The notes beneath the pieces were generated by a model. The model was not told the DNA's origin and searched no databases. It was given only the letters and a program-made list of their open reading frames with translations. A DNA stretch of 64,000 bases from Gamarada debralockiae (lineage: Eukaryota > Ascomycota > Leotiomycetes > Helotiales > Hyphodiscaceae), in contig NXFV01000940.1 of the NCBI GenBank assembly GCA_002803225.1, forward strand, positions 124,001 through 188,000. Direction: 5' to 3'. Made by a program: the position numbers and the translations under genes. This document shows, in pieces, positions 34,107 through 45,569 of the stretch (the first letter of the stretch is position 1; every line of letters starts with the position of its first letter).

Positions 34107-34587
34107 GTTCCTTCCCTTCGTGTTGGGGAACCTTTCTGGAATAGAACTATGATTGAAAAACCTCTGGGAAGGTGAGAGCGATGAAGAGTTTAAAAAGGCG
34201 AAGCTGCAATACCAGCCTGGGGATTCCATTCCTATTTCTAAGCCATCTAGTCTGTAACGAGGGCAAGAATCCGTCCGTGATATTAAAGAATTCGGAAATT
34301 CGGAAGCCCGAAAAAGTGGTGCCGGAAGGGTCAGATCAAGACTAACAATTCAAGATGCAATGGCTCGCCTCATTCTGTTCCTCAAGGGAGTTTCTGGGGT
34401 GGGTCTGCTTGACCTTCTCATCCGAAAGAGGACTAGACTCCGATGATGATCTGCGCTAGGGTTCGCGGCCCATGCACACTAATAATGGCATTCATCCATT
34501 GCTGAAGTCGTGCGGAGTAGGCCCCCTAGTACGGAGATGCTCGACCGCTGACTCATTGGAGGTTGTGGAGAATAATGCCAAAGAGGA
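34107..34587. promoter_or_regulatory. P450 upstream region and regulator 3' flank
   Basis: About 480 bp between two minus-strand genes. The open frame continues upstream of the chosen P450 start to a Met at 34229. The duplicated words GAGGACTAGACTCCGAT at 34429-34445 and 34583-34599 form a 17-bp direct repeat, the second copy overlapping the regulator's stop region. Confidence 0.45.
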
Positions 34588-36298
34588 CTAGACTCCGATA
34601 TCTGTCATGCCACCATGCTCGAGGAGGATCGCCGCTTGTTCGGCATTTTCACTGAACGCCAAGCTCTGAGATGAGGAACTTGATGCAACGATGCCGTCCC
34701 AGGTTTGTTGGAACAAAAGTCGGCATCTTGATTCCAGCCAAAGAACTCGTTTCAAATGCACCTCTACATCTTCCCAACAGCGGATGCCAAGCGCTGCCGA
34801 AATTGCTGCCGCCTGTCCCCGGAACCATGGCCTCTCATTGGTTCCAATAGATGCAACAGTTCCTGTGGAAAGAATCCAAAGAAGTAATGATTCCTGGGGG
34901 CTATCGGATGATATAAGAGAACCGAGATGGTGCTTGAGCTGGAGTACAAGTGAATTGAGGATATTGACATGTGAATAGTACGTTGGTCCGTGGATAAGGA
35001 ACATGTAGATCGCTGCTCCGTACCGTAGACATTCAGAGGTAGTCGTTGATCGAGAGTCGACACCTGCGAAATGAGGCAAGCGCAGCAAACGATGGAGAGC
35101 AAAGCAGGTCAGATCATGGAGATCGGTGGTGGACAGAATTACTGAGTCATCCGACATCTTGGGTTGACCGAAAATCCAGCGAAGACGTATGAGAATGTTT
35201 TCGAGAATAGGATCAAGGCTAAGGGCATCGAAGTCGAGGAGATTTGGGTCCGAGCTTTCCATAGAGAAGTTGCATTGCCATTGATGTGTTGCACAGACAC
35301 CGTTTCCTCCCCCGAAGTCATCTTGAGCTTCGAATTGAGGCGAACCAGTGACCAACATAGATACCCTACATGACATAACGATCAGCAAGGCACAATGGCA
35401 ATGAAGAGCATCTTACCAAGGGACCATTCTCGCAGTAAGCGGACTTGTCTGCCTGACTTTGGACAATCCGCCTCTGAAATTGACCATGCGCTTGACTCCT
35501 TCAATATGCATTTTGCTCACGTACAGATTTCCTTTTCCGTGCTTGAAGTTGTGATGCATCAGCACTGGCCGTGGAGAGTGGATACAAGTGGAATTCTGCA
35601 CTATACCTCAATAGCGGCTAGGGTGACAACAGCGTTCATCGTTGCGTCCTGAAAAGCAAGCGAGCGATCCTGAATTTTTTGTCTCAACAGAGACACGGAA
35701 TCCTTCATGAGAAGCTCGGAGTGTGGAAAGCCCTTCCTTGCTTGAAGCTCATCATCCCATGAGGCGGTTTGAAGAGTCACATGAAATAATGCCGGATCCG
35801 TGAGAGCTAACGGCCACCACGAGACAACAAAAGGGTTTGAAGCTGGATTCAGGTCCAATGGATAATACTCGAACGCAATCTTTGACAGGACTGGGGAAGG
35901 TCAGCTGAAAGGAGTCCAGAAGGCCCATCCGGCCGAGACTCACAATGTTGGATCAAACCCTGTACACGCCAACGTGGTAGATTTGTCGAAGGATAAGATT
36001 CAAATGGATCGAATAAATGTGCGCCGAAGACCATTGGCGTCTCCGACGGATCCGGCCGGAGGCTTCCCGGGAGTCCAGTGAGAGATGCAGACCCCGTACG
36101 AGACTTAAGAGCTTGAGGAGTCTGGGCTCCATTATCTCCAAGCCTAATGTTTCTCGAAGTCAGTGGCTCGTTGGCATAAATGCAGCTGCAATTCCTCTTC
36201 ACACAGCGAGAGCATTTTGGTGTTCGGAGATCGCAACTATGCTTTGCCTTGGCACAGGCTGCACAGGATCTGCGAAGAGTCTTGCGCATTTGTGACAT
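34588..36298 (-). CDS. Zn2Cys6 transcription factor
   Basis: Nuclear zinc-cluster regulator. The start at 36298 gives MSQMRKTLRRSCAACAKAKHSC, continuing DLRTPKCSRCVKRNCSC, all six cysteines with a six-residue linker in the first exon. Exon 2 reads EYYPLDLNPASNPFVVSWW and FHVTLQTASWDDELQARKG, typical of the fungal_trans_2 group with acidic and aromatic patches. The following exons carry EGVKRMVNFRGGL and a last exon with LLLWILSTGTVASIG and RCWEDVEVHLKRVLWLE. About three introns. It lies directly upstream of the P450 on the same strand, so P450 control is plausible but not shown. Confidence 0.87.
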
Positions 36299-37613
36299 AA
36301 GAGATCAAAATAACCATAGAAATGCATCATCCAGCAATGGGTTTTCATCCTCTCACGTTGTTGGTGTTGAAAAGGCTGGTGGCAGCTGATGCGAAGTTTG
36401 GAAAAGGTTCTTCGCTTGCATCCGCGTAGATAAGGCAGCACCAAAGTCTGTGATAAACACCTCTACCAAAAACCTCCCACTAAATTTACCCGCTTCGTTG
36501 TCTGCCGTCGATTTCGGACTCGAATTTTCTCCAGACCGTCATTTGTGATGACATTGATATTGAAAATAATTCAACGTCCAGGCTTCGGTAGTTGGATCTT
36601 ATTCGATATCGATATTGAGGAATCTGCAATCACGCAAATGTGGCAACTTCACCTTTTAAATCCATGGGTGAGAAGCTTTGGTCACGTAAATTGGATATCT
36701 ACATGTAATTACTATATTCAGACATGCCAGAGTTCGCCCTCCGTATGGGAGTGCATACTTCTACGTTCATCAATCAGCTCGTCAGGAAATATCTGCCGCA
36801 ACCCAAAACAAGCGCACCCTAACATGTTATTCATTCAAATTCCTTCCTCCACAGCAGATCTAGTCAAGGTATTAGACAATGAAGTCAAGTCTTCTTTCGA
36901 ATCGCGGTTCTGACAACCGCTTCCTCGCTAGTACTGGTCGTGACGGAAGGTCTGAGAAGCAATTTATCCGAGACAGAAGAAGATAAATCAGCGATTCTGA
37001 GGGAGAACTTGAAGGAAGCCGAGAAGATGCATGCGGATGCAGTTGAAAAGGTTGCGAAGAAGTGGAAGGAGATAAATGGAAGATCTCGGGGGGGGTATGA
37101 GGAAGATGTCATGATGACTTTCCCGGAGAGGCGTTTGAAATGGTCGATGGCTAGTCAACGTTACAAGACTGGACACTAATTTTCACCAAATATGAAGAAA
37201 AGAACTGATTCTAATCCAGAAAACCCTACCTTCCTGGCCAGTGTTGTGGTTTGGCATTCAATTCGGTAGAAGTGGGGTAATTTGATAAGCGCACACCCCG
37301 CGCTGGGATGTAAAGAATGAACCAACTCTTCAACCAAGTTTATTCCGTAAACAGTGGCACTTCGTGTATTAGTATGCTCTTTCAAGGCTTTGCAATGAAC
37401 ATACTATAGTCAGGAGCTTCTGATCAGTTTTGTAGAAACCCCTGCTTTCAGAATCACTCTCATCGCAGTCCCCTGTTGTCAGCATGTGGGACTTTACGCC
37501 GATGTCTACGGAAGGGCGTAGCCTCGTCTGCAAAGATAGAAAAGCCGCTCTTCTACTCGACTCTTATTTACATCTTACTCTACGTAGCATTGTTGAATAA
37601 GTTCTGGGCTTTA
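36299..37613. other. Intergenic, no convincing gene
   Basis: About 1.3 kb. A plus frame at 36940-37179 (79 codons, charged, helical-looking) might be a small peptide or debris. A possible in-frame extension of the next gene starts at 37476 and contains a hydrophobic stretch (FYSTLIYILLYVALL). Confidence 0.4.
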
Positions 37614-38504
37614 ATGGCAGATAAGCTTCACCCTTGCTGCGACCCCTCCTCACCAAGCCCAATATGGGAGGGGAAATCGACTGGAAGAATCGTAACCATC
37701 GACGGCATTGAAATTTACATCGCGCAACCGAGAAGCAAGGAAGAAGGATCTCTGCCTTCAGATTTAGCTAACAGAGAGGAGGGAAGACGGGTAATCCTCT
37801 ACCTCACGGAAGGCCACAGCATTTACTTCATCAACGCCCAACTTCTCGCAGACTCGTTCGCCTCCCAACTCAACTGTGATGTCATTATGCCTGATCAATT
37901 CCGAGGTATAGAACGGGTGCCAGTTGGGCAACTTCCTCATTTCCCGGAGGGGAAAACGAGAGTCCCGCAACTCGTGGTGGAGGGGGATAGAGACTCCGCC
38001 AACCCGCCTCCGTATCATCGGGGGCGCCCTTCGACCGAGGAAGAATTTGAGAATTGGAAACATACTCATGAGCCTCCCGTTACCGACCCTCTGTTGGCAA
38101 AGGTCGTCAAGTACCTCCACCGGACTTATGGAGAGGATGTGAAGATTGGTGGAGTGGGGTACTGTTTTGGAGGGCGATATGTCATGCGATTGATGGGCTC
38201 TGGTGTTATTGATGTAGGAGTTGTCAACCATCCCTCATTCTTCACACTTGAAGAGGTTGGAAGGCTGGGCAGTGGGAAAAAGTTGGCCATATATGCAGCT
38301 GAGACGGATGACATTCTGCCATCTGAGAAAAGGAGAACGACGGAAGATATTTTGACGAGGGAAGGAGCCACTTGGATGAGTACAGTGTTCAGTGGAACGG
38401 AACATGGATTTAGTGTCAGAGGAGATTTGACTGTTAAGAAGGTCCGCTTGGCCAAGGAACGAGCCTTTAGAGGGGCTGTTGAATGGTTCAGAGATTGGCT
38501 GTAA
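37614..38504 (+). CDS. Dienelactone hydrolase family protein
   Basis: Alpha/beta hydrolase of the dienelactone hydrolase family (296 residues from the Met at 37614, MADKLHPCCD, which is the usual family start). The Cys-Asp-His triad is visible: nucleophile in GYCFGGRYV, acid in AAETDDILP and His in GTEHGFSVRGD. The family opens lactones in aromatic catabolism, and fungi have many paralogues of unknown substrate. The middle part, about 50 residues between PDQFRG and PVTDPLL, is longer and more basic than usual, possibly a retained intron or an insertion. Cytosolic if the chosen start is right. Confidence 0.87.
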   Translation: MADKLHPCCDPSSPSPIWEGKSTGRIVTIDGIEIYIAQPRSKEEGSLPSDLANREEGRRVILYLTEGHSIYFINAQLLADSFASQLNCDVIMPDQFRGIERVPVGQLPHFPEGKTRVPQLVVEGDRDSANPPPYHRGRPSTEEEFENWKHTHEPPVTDPLLAKVVKYLHRTYGEDVKIGGVGYCFGGRYVMRLMGSGVIDVGVVNHPSFFTLEEVGRLGSGKKLAIYAAETDDILPSEKRRTTEDILTREGATWMSTVFSGTEHGFSVRGDLTVKKVRLAKERAFRGAVEWFRDWL

Positions 38505-38648
38505 AGAGTTAAAGAAAAACATATGATTTCTCTAAAGTCTACAACAAAGTACAGCTTGATAGCAAGGATGCGATACTTAAGGAAAGCTTTGCAAGTACAT
38601 AATTCTCTGGAATCTTTGAAAATCCCCCCACTGGATATTTCCTTGATA

Positions 38649-39783
38649 CTACATACTCACTTGTGCTCTGTCTCCGTCTCCAACTCCTTCTCTGACTCCT
38701 TCTCCATATCCCTCTGCCTCCTCCGTATGATGCTTGAAACGATCGGGAAGGTGTTGGTCTTTTCGTCGGAATTCTGGGGTAGGTGGCGGACCAACAGATT
38801 CAAAGGATGAATCCCCAACTTCATCAAGGTCGAGATCAGGAATCTCCTCGTCCGGATCTCCGTCTGAATAAGCCGGCCAGTCTATATCAGCAGCACCCGC
38901 CATGCCTTGTACACGCTGAAGGAACCACTGCATCTCGAGTAGCTGGAAACTCGGTAGTGGTTTTGTTATTGGATCATTGGTTCGAAGCTCGAAATAATCG
39001 CCGGTTTTGATACGTCGATCGCTCTGTGAGTGGAATAAACGAGAAGCAATGTCGCCGTAGGCTCCCACATTGTGATCCAGGCTTGCAGTGGAAAAAGGCG
39101 TGGTCAAGAGACTCATTGTTGTTTGAGTATCTATTTGTTTTTTCTGCCAAAAGAACTCGACTTCCAAGGTCATCTTATCGTCTGACACAGAAATTGGTTT
39201 AAGGGCAAACGCTCCCCGGCTCCACAGGTCGTGTGCAGTACGTGATAGGGAGATGAGGTTATAGACTCTTTCTACACCAGTTTCACATATGCCATTTGGG
39301 AAAAGTTCTGCTTCCCAAGCAGCAACTTTTTCCTTGGACCAGAAGTTCTGCAAGTGATCCCAAAAGTTGTGTCGTTGCCCAAAGATATCTTCTTCCGTGA
39401 TTTTTATCGAGCAGTATGGATATATGTGAGCAATTTCTTTCGATGGTTCTCCAGTAAGAACACAGCGACGGTTGTCTCTTTGGTCGGCCAAGTCCCTGGC
39501 TCGCTGGTTTCGACGTATGAGATCACCTGGTGAATCTGACATCTTCTGTCTCTTGGGGAACAACGCTATTTTACTTACAGTATTTTGCCATTGTGTAAGT
39601 TTGTCTAGCAACAATACGTGCTTGTGCAGGGTATTCGCGAGCAAAGTCGACCAATTTTTCAAGTGCCTTGAGGTCGCATACCTGGCAGGCAGCCCAAAAG
39701 TGTGGTAGCGCACCGCCCATCGCTTCTTGTAAGCGCTCAAGTAGGGCTACTCGTTCTGCACTAGGGATGTTGAAGTCTTCCAT
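38649..39783 (-). CDS. HNH nuclease-domain protein
   Basis: Fungal-type HNH protein (HNH_3 style). Two exons, 39783-39579 and 39526-38649, with a 52-nt intron that joins TMAKYC to DLIRRNQRARD in frame, giving 360 residues. The core reads RRCVLTGEPSKEIAHIYPY, then a long insert and NLISLSRTAHDLWSRGAFAL, matching the C..T/AHI and N..sLs...H..W pattern. The C-terminus is acidic and Ser/Pro-rich and ends in short Glu-Gly repeats. Such genes are many and fast evolving in fungal genomes and are usually of unknown function. A possible nuclease, not a proven one. Confidence 0.8.
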
Positions 39784-40099
39784 TGCTTCAGAAAGGGTGT
39801 TGAGGTTGATGTGAAGAAGGGTCCTGAGGTATGAGGAAGAGGTAATGAAAGGTGGGCGCTCAAGGCACCGAATTGCGCTAGCGGCCGCATAGCGCGTTTC
39901 CTAATGCAGAATCACTGACATCAACAATACTGGTCTAATTAAAATTCGCGCCCGTCAGAAGTGAGAGGTCGTCATCGCAAGTGCAGTACCTTTCAAAACT
40001 TTAACTTAGCAATTGATGAACATGAAAAGTAAGATATTGAGTCTTGAGTTCTTTGGATCAATACTTGTTTTCAATTTGTTTCACACAAGTCCCTGGAGC

Positions 40100-41535
40100 T
40101 CAGTTGGTCGAAATTCCCGGCCAATCTGTCGAGTCAGACGTTTGTCACGCAATCCAGTGGTTTAAGGAATACTCACAAAATCTCGTCCTCTCCTCAAGCC
40201 TCTTCGAAACAACTACCTGATCCCCAACCGTCAAGACCTTTCCTTCAGAAGGCTTACTGAGGAACCCATATCTTCCAAATATAGGGCTGTATTTCATGCC
40301 AGGATCAACCCTTCTGTCCTTCGCCAGTAACTTCAGTACACCTCCAGCTCGCCCTGTGCCCATTTCACCAGTTTCGTAATCGATATTCACAGAAACGCAT
40401 CTTCCGCAATTGGCAGTCAGTATAATCGTCGCCTTATCTCCGAGTAATAATTCGCCCCAGAAATCCTCATCAAACGCCGTTGGCGAGCCTTTCAGAACAA
40501 TATTTGCTCTGAATTTGGTGATGTCCATTTCCACATCATTCGCCAGGCGGGACGTGACATCCTCGCAGGACTTTTCGGTAATAACGAGGTAAGGAGCGCA
40601 ATCATTGAAAGCAATGACCTCATCACCAGGCTCGAGCATTGGTCCGAAGACTGGAACGCTACTGAGAATTCTCGACATCGATGTCTTTGGCTTGGGGACC
40701 TGGCTTGCTGGCTTTCCAGGAAGATTTCCGAGTACTTGTCGTGTATTGCCACCGTAATATACCAGTATGACTTTGAAACCGAAATGTTCTGAGAACCATT
40801 CATTGTATTTCGCTCCCATGTCGTATGCAGTGGTCGGGCTTTGATGCATGTTGACATCCACTGTCTTCAAGTTTGCGAAAGTTGAAGGAAGGAGTGGGAT
40901 TTTTAATTCCGATGTAGCGGGTTCGGTTTCTGCTATACCAGGAGCACGATATGCGACAACGATTTTATCTTCTTGCATGGAAGGGTGGAAGAGGCACATC
41001 GAAGGATAATAAGGGATGTGCATATTTTTGAGTTTGCGGGGGCTTTCTTCTTGAACGTGGAGGAGCATGAATTTTCGATCCATGGCGAAGCCTTGCCTGG
41101 TTAACATGGCATTCGAGACCCGGCATCCTCTGATGGATTTGATGGGATATATCCAGAGCTATTGAAATCAGAACTTGGAAAAATGATTGGGCTTTGATGA
41201 AAACTTACCTGAGTGATTTCCATGGTTGGCTCTCCTCGATCTTGAATTGACTGCATTCTTAGTCAGCGAATGCGTATTATCAAGTTGAGAAAACGAAAGC
41301 TCACTTTCATACTAGCAGTGCCATTTGATACCCCATTACGTTTTTCAATCGACTGAAAGGCTTGCTTCATCTCCATGGCCCGCTCACCCTTGGATTTGTC
41401 GCTCCTAGCAAGTTGCTTCGTCTGGAACAGGAAGGAAAAGAGCGCCAGAAGGACCGTTGCAACACCGCATAGAATTCCGGCTTGAGTGAAGGAGAACACT
41501 GTTAAGAAGGTGTCTGGCAACCGTTGGAGTGACAT
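40100..41535 (-). CDS. MOSC-domain protein (mARC-like), membrane anchored
   Basis: Molybdenum-cofactor-binding protein of the mARC/MOSC family, which handles N-hydroxylated compounds using Moco. Exon 1 (from 41535) gives an N-terminal hydrophobic anchor, GILCGVATVLLALFSFLF; a small exon reads SIQDRGEPTMEITQ; then LWIYPIKSIRGCRV begins the MOSC_N beta-barrel. The MOSC part includes RANIVLKGSPTAFDED and NCGRCVSVNID, where the conserved Cys ligates molybdenum. The last intron joins ERTRF to WPGISTN, the family terminus, and moves the stop to 40100-40102. Membrane anchoring at the outer mitochondrial or ER face is expected from the family. Confidence 0.88.
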
Positions 41536-42519
41536 TTTGAGGGTTATCTCTTTATCGAGGGGAAATTCGAGTCGTTAATTGCGAGTTGAAAGGTTTCTAG
41601 AGAAAAGAAGCGTCTTGCGGGATAGGTTACCTCTTCGCCTCTGATTGCTTCAGATGTGCTATTCATAGTATGTAGTGATTCATCTGCTCCCATAAGGCAG
41701 GTATCCTCATCATCCAGAATGAATATTTGAAGTTCTGAGGTTGTACGTTAGCATACCCTCTTGTAGTTAAGTGAGGGGTGGTTTGGTAAGCAGTTCGTGG
41801 GGATATCCCACTTTTGGCGCCTCTAACCCTAACGACACTAACTATTTCCAGCATTCCAGCCTCACCTCCACCAAACTACTTCCATTCCAAATTAATCTCA
41901 ACTCCCTTCCCCTCTCCCCCCTTTTTTTCTTTTCTTTACTTTTTTTCTAAGTCCTGCAATCAAGCACGATTGAAGTCTCAATCGAGGATAGGATGCTAAA
42001 TCGTTGTCAACTACGGGCAAAAAGGGAGTTGGGGGGCATGGTCCGTGCACCTCATCCTCTGCCTGTCCAAGGCGAGGAAAGCTGTCGATTTACTGCACGA
42101 CTACGCTTGCCTTCACTGATGCTTTGATGAATCTGACATGATCCCGAAGTCTGCAGAAATCCAGCTGCTTCGTCAAATAGCACGCTTATTCTCGATAAAT
42201 CACGTGATTTATGTCTTGTGTGGGTATTTTTAAAGGCGCCCAATGACTGATAGAGTAAGATTGGTCATGCAGACCAAGACCTGTAGTATTTGTGATAATG
42301 GTTGTGAGCTATCGGTCAAGTAGTCCCACGCGTTCCAGAACAAATCCAGAAGAGAGGTAAAAGAGAACTTTTTCACTTCTTTCCTGATATTCACTTTTGG
42401 AGAAGTGTTGGGAGTTTTAATTGCCTTCGCGCTTTTTCATTTCTAGGTCCCCACAAACCAACTCTAAGTTCTCACTTTCTTTGACATCTCGAAAATTTTC
42501 TCCAAACACCAGACTTCTT
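41536..42519. other. Intergenic, no gene seen
   Basis: About 980 bp with pyrimidine-rich tracts (41880-41950) and no coding signal. It holds the MOSC gene promoter at its left. Confidence 0.5.
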
Positions 42520-43750
42520 CAACTTCATGAACATCATGGCCCAACACGCCAAAGATCCCGACAATGTCGCCGCTAGTAGGCCACATCCATCGACCGCAAT
42601 GTCAATTTCTCATTTGGGAAAGACTTTGAGAGGCTCACCATCATCTTTACCCCCAAATTTCCAAACGAGTCATGGAAGAAGGTATTTGTCTACCTAGCAT
42701 TGGAGGACATCAAATCTGTTCGATTTCCCTGGAGAAAATGGACAGAAAATGGACGGACAATGGATCTCGGTTTCATTTCAAGCCATTCGTTTCCGGCCCG
42801 ATCGCAAAGACTTCGAATGCTTCGACATGGTGATGCGAGATCCTAAATTCGCCGACAACAGCATCCAGTTCGAAATTGGTAAGATCTTCGACCATAAATC
42901 TTATCTCAGTGCTTGATTCTCATCAAGTTTCTCTTATCGAGCAAGCGCTGACTCTTGATCTTGTTTCGACAGGTACTGTGAACATTTACAATATGGCATG
43001 CAACCTCGGTTTCTACTACGTTTCGAAGTACACTTCAACCTCCATCACCATAGGAAACCACTAAGTAGCCACCTGTCTTCCAAAGAACTTGAGATTGAGG
43101 GATATTTAGCCATTAAATAATACGTACAATGGAACAATACTTAGCATGCTGCCATGCAGAAGTATGACGACGTGGATGGTCTCACATCAACTTTTCAGAA
43201 GCTCAATCCTTTGAGCCAACTTGATATTACTCGAAAGCCAAGCAGCTTCAGAACAATATTACTTTTGGAGACATGGCTTATGGCCAGTCGAAATGAGAGC
43301 TTTACCATAAAGTTCTGGAAAGGCCTAGGACGAGATCTAAGATCGATTCCATTTCGAAAGAACTTGGTTTTGGTTTCGATCCCCTGGAAGATGGATATTA
43401 TAGTTACGCTTTCTGGTTCGGCAATCCTACTCTATACGCATTCTATCTTCCATTGTGGAAATCGCTCGGCGACTACACTTGGCCAAACTTAGAAACACTC
43501 AGGCTGGATGGTCTGGTGGTTTGTGAGGATGGCTTACTCCAAATTGTCACTCGCCATAGAGCGATCTTGCGAGTATTGGAACTTCGCAGCATCACGCTTT
43601 GGCAAGGGAGCTTCAAGAACCTTTGTTCGGTCTGCGGGACAAACTTTGCTTGTAACGACTCCATATTTAGGGAATATTGAAAAGGCATTTCATACGGATG
43701 GCGAGGCATGGACACTGAAGCCAAGTTTTGAGATCCGCACAGAAGCCTGA
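42520..43750 (+). pseudogene. Decayed F-box/leucine-rich-repeat type gene
   Basis: Frames switch through pieces in the right order for a fungal F-box protein. KKVFVYLALEDIKSVR resembles an F-box helix. VSFQAIRFRPDRKDFECFDMV and RDPKFAD resemble the usual block after it. KYDDVDGLTSTFQKLNPL follows, and finally YTWPNLETLRLDGLVVCEDGLL with LRVLELRSITLWQGSF, a leucine-rich end. Some frame changes could be introns, but stops inside blocks and the absence of a clean start favour a relic. Confidence 0.6.
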
Positions 43751-45569
43751 CGTCCTTTCGGTGATTTAGATCCGTCACTGAGGATCATTACAGACTTGCA
43801 TAATCACTCAGATACACTAGTCTAGTAGAGTTTCTTTATCCAAAGAGAACTAGCAATCATGCTACCATAAATTATGTCGACCCTGTGACTTAACAACATT
43901 TTGATTTGGATACCTACGTCATGTTAATAAACAGCAATCTTCACAATGATTTTTCTCTTTAACTCTCATTAGGCAGGTAACATTTCTAGTTAACTTCTAA
44001 GTTCAAGCCACTTGGTGGTAGAAGTTGAGAAGGCTATGTTGGACCAAGAGCTATGCCAAGGCGTAAAGTTTATGCTGTACGTTCGATGGCGGAGATGAGT
44101 TTAATAACATCTTCCTTCTTCATCTTCTCATGAAAAAGTCCGTCCACGAATAAATGTATAACTTGCCATTTTAGAAGCACATGTGACTTCCTGGGCTACT
44201 ACACGTCCACTCCCCGTCGAGAGCATGAAGGACGCTGGCAACCAGTCACCAAAGGTGCCAATCAGGGATCATTGAAATCAGTGCGTTTTGAGGTAGCGTA
44301 CCACAATCTACAGAATAAGATATCAGTTCATGGCTTCCCTTGAATAGTTATCTTGTGACTTAACTTTGCCGCCCATGAACTTAAGGTCGTAATGCCCCAT
44401 CTTTCCGGCCGGGTGGGGGGGGGGGGGGATTCAGGGAGCCAATCGGCGAAAGAAGGGGGCCGAGAATAAGCGAGAAAGAAGGTGCTTGTGGCTCGAGCTT
44501 TTTGTAACCTCCTTCCTCAAACAGACAACACTTTCTTTATCGATTTCTGTCGATCCTCTTTCTGTAAGCGCAATCCGAAGGCTTCTTGGCTTCTTTTGGT
44601 ACCCCAGACCAGTACCCTTCTAAGTACCGGTCGACGGGAACTACCGAAGCAATGAGACTGGTCCTCGGCTGTGCTGCTGCCGGCCCACCAATGACCCCTC
44701 ATTGAACCCCTACCTTACCCCTCCATCGACGCTTGATCGTCTGATACATACCTTGTTCATATTCCACCGTGATAAGGAGGCCTGTGCCAAAGATAAGAGC
44801 CTGTCTATCAGGGACCAACTCAGGAGCCAAGCAGAGCATGGTTATCTGCAAAATCGAGTTGGGTTCGGACGCATCACGTCACCCTGTTCCCCGAATAGCA
44901 CCTTCCAAATAGCGATCACAAACCCGATATATTATTTATTTATTTCTTACACTAGGCGGCTAAAATACAACTATGTAGTACTTCAATAAATCCTCCTTGG
45001 AAAATCGTATAACAGGTGAAAAACCAAGTGCAGTTATTATACAAAGTTCAGTAAATCCCTCGCAGCCAACCAATGCTTACCAACCCGATATATTAGAACA
45101 GGCTTAATTCACCTGCATAATCGACTAGTGGTCGATTGGCGATGTGATGCGATGGCGCAACTGCGGGATGGCAATGGTTGCAAAGTACCTTGATTTCCCA
45201 TTTCTCCGCCAGTGCGAAGAAACGCCGCAGCTGAGAAGCGGCAGTGGTGTATCTATGTTTTTGAGCCTTCTCTGAACCTTCCTATTGGGGCTACACTGCC
45301 AATGAAATACGCTGTTGTGGGGGGTATTTCTTATCTTCATTAAGCTTTGGAGGGAGGTGGCTTGAAGGCCAAGAGCACGGAGGAGCTTGTGTCGTGGTCA
45401 ACAGAAGTCGTATTATGACAATTGACAATTCACGACGGGCGACCTAACTCAAGTGAGATATGCAGTTATCTTCATATCCGCAGGTATATAGTTCGTCTGA
45501 TCTCCCTTCCATTCCCAAGAGTTGCCTCAATTTATTCCCAGTGTCTTCTGTTCAACTTCTCCCGCTGCC
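43751..45569. other. Intergenic with a poly-G run, no gene seen
   Basis: About 1.8 kb without coding signal. A G14 homopolymer lies at 44415-44428. The last 150 bp are the probable promoter of the peptidase gene. Confidence 0.5.

Noticed and set aside
37476..37613. Upstream extension of the dienelactone hydrolase with a membrane segment
   Set aside because: The family normally begins at the MADK-type Met (37614); the extra 46 codons are not protein-like beyond one hydrophobic run.
38649..39740. A single 363-codon frame starting MSAYKKRW
   Set aside because: Its first 60 codons are the shadow of the true first exon; splicing out 39527-39578 joins the MEDFNIP exon in frame to the HNH core.
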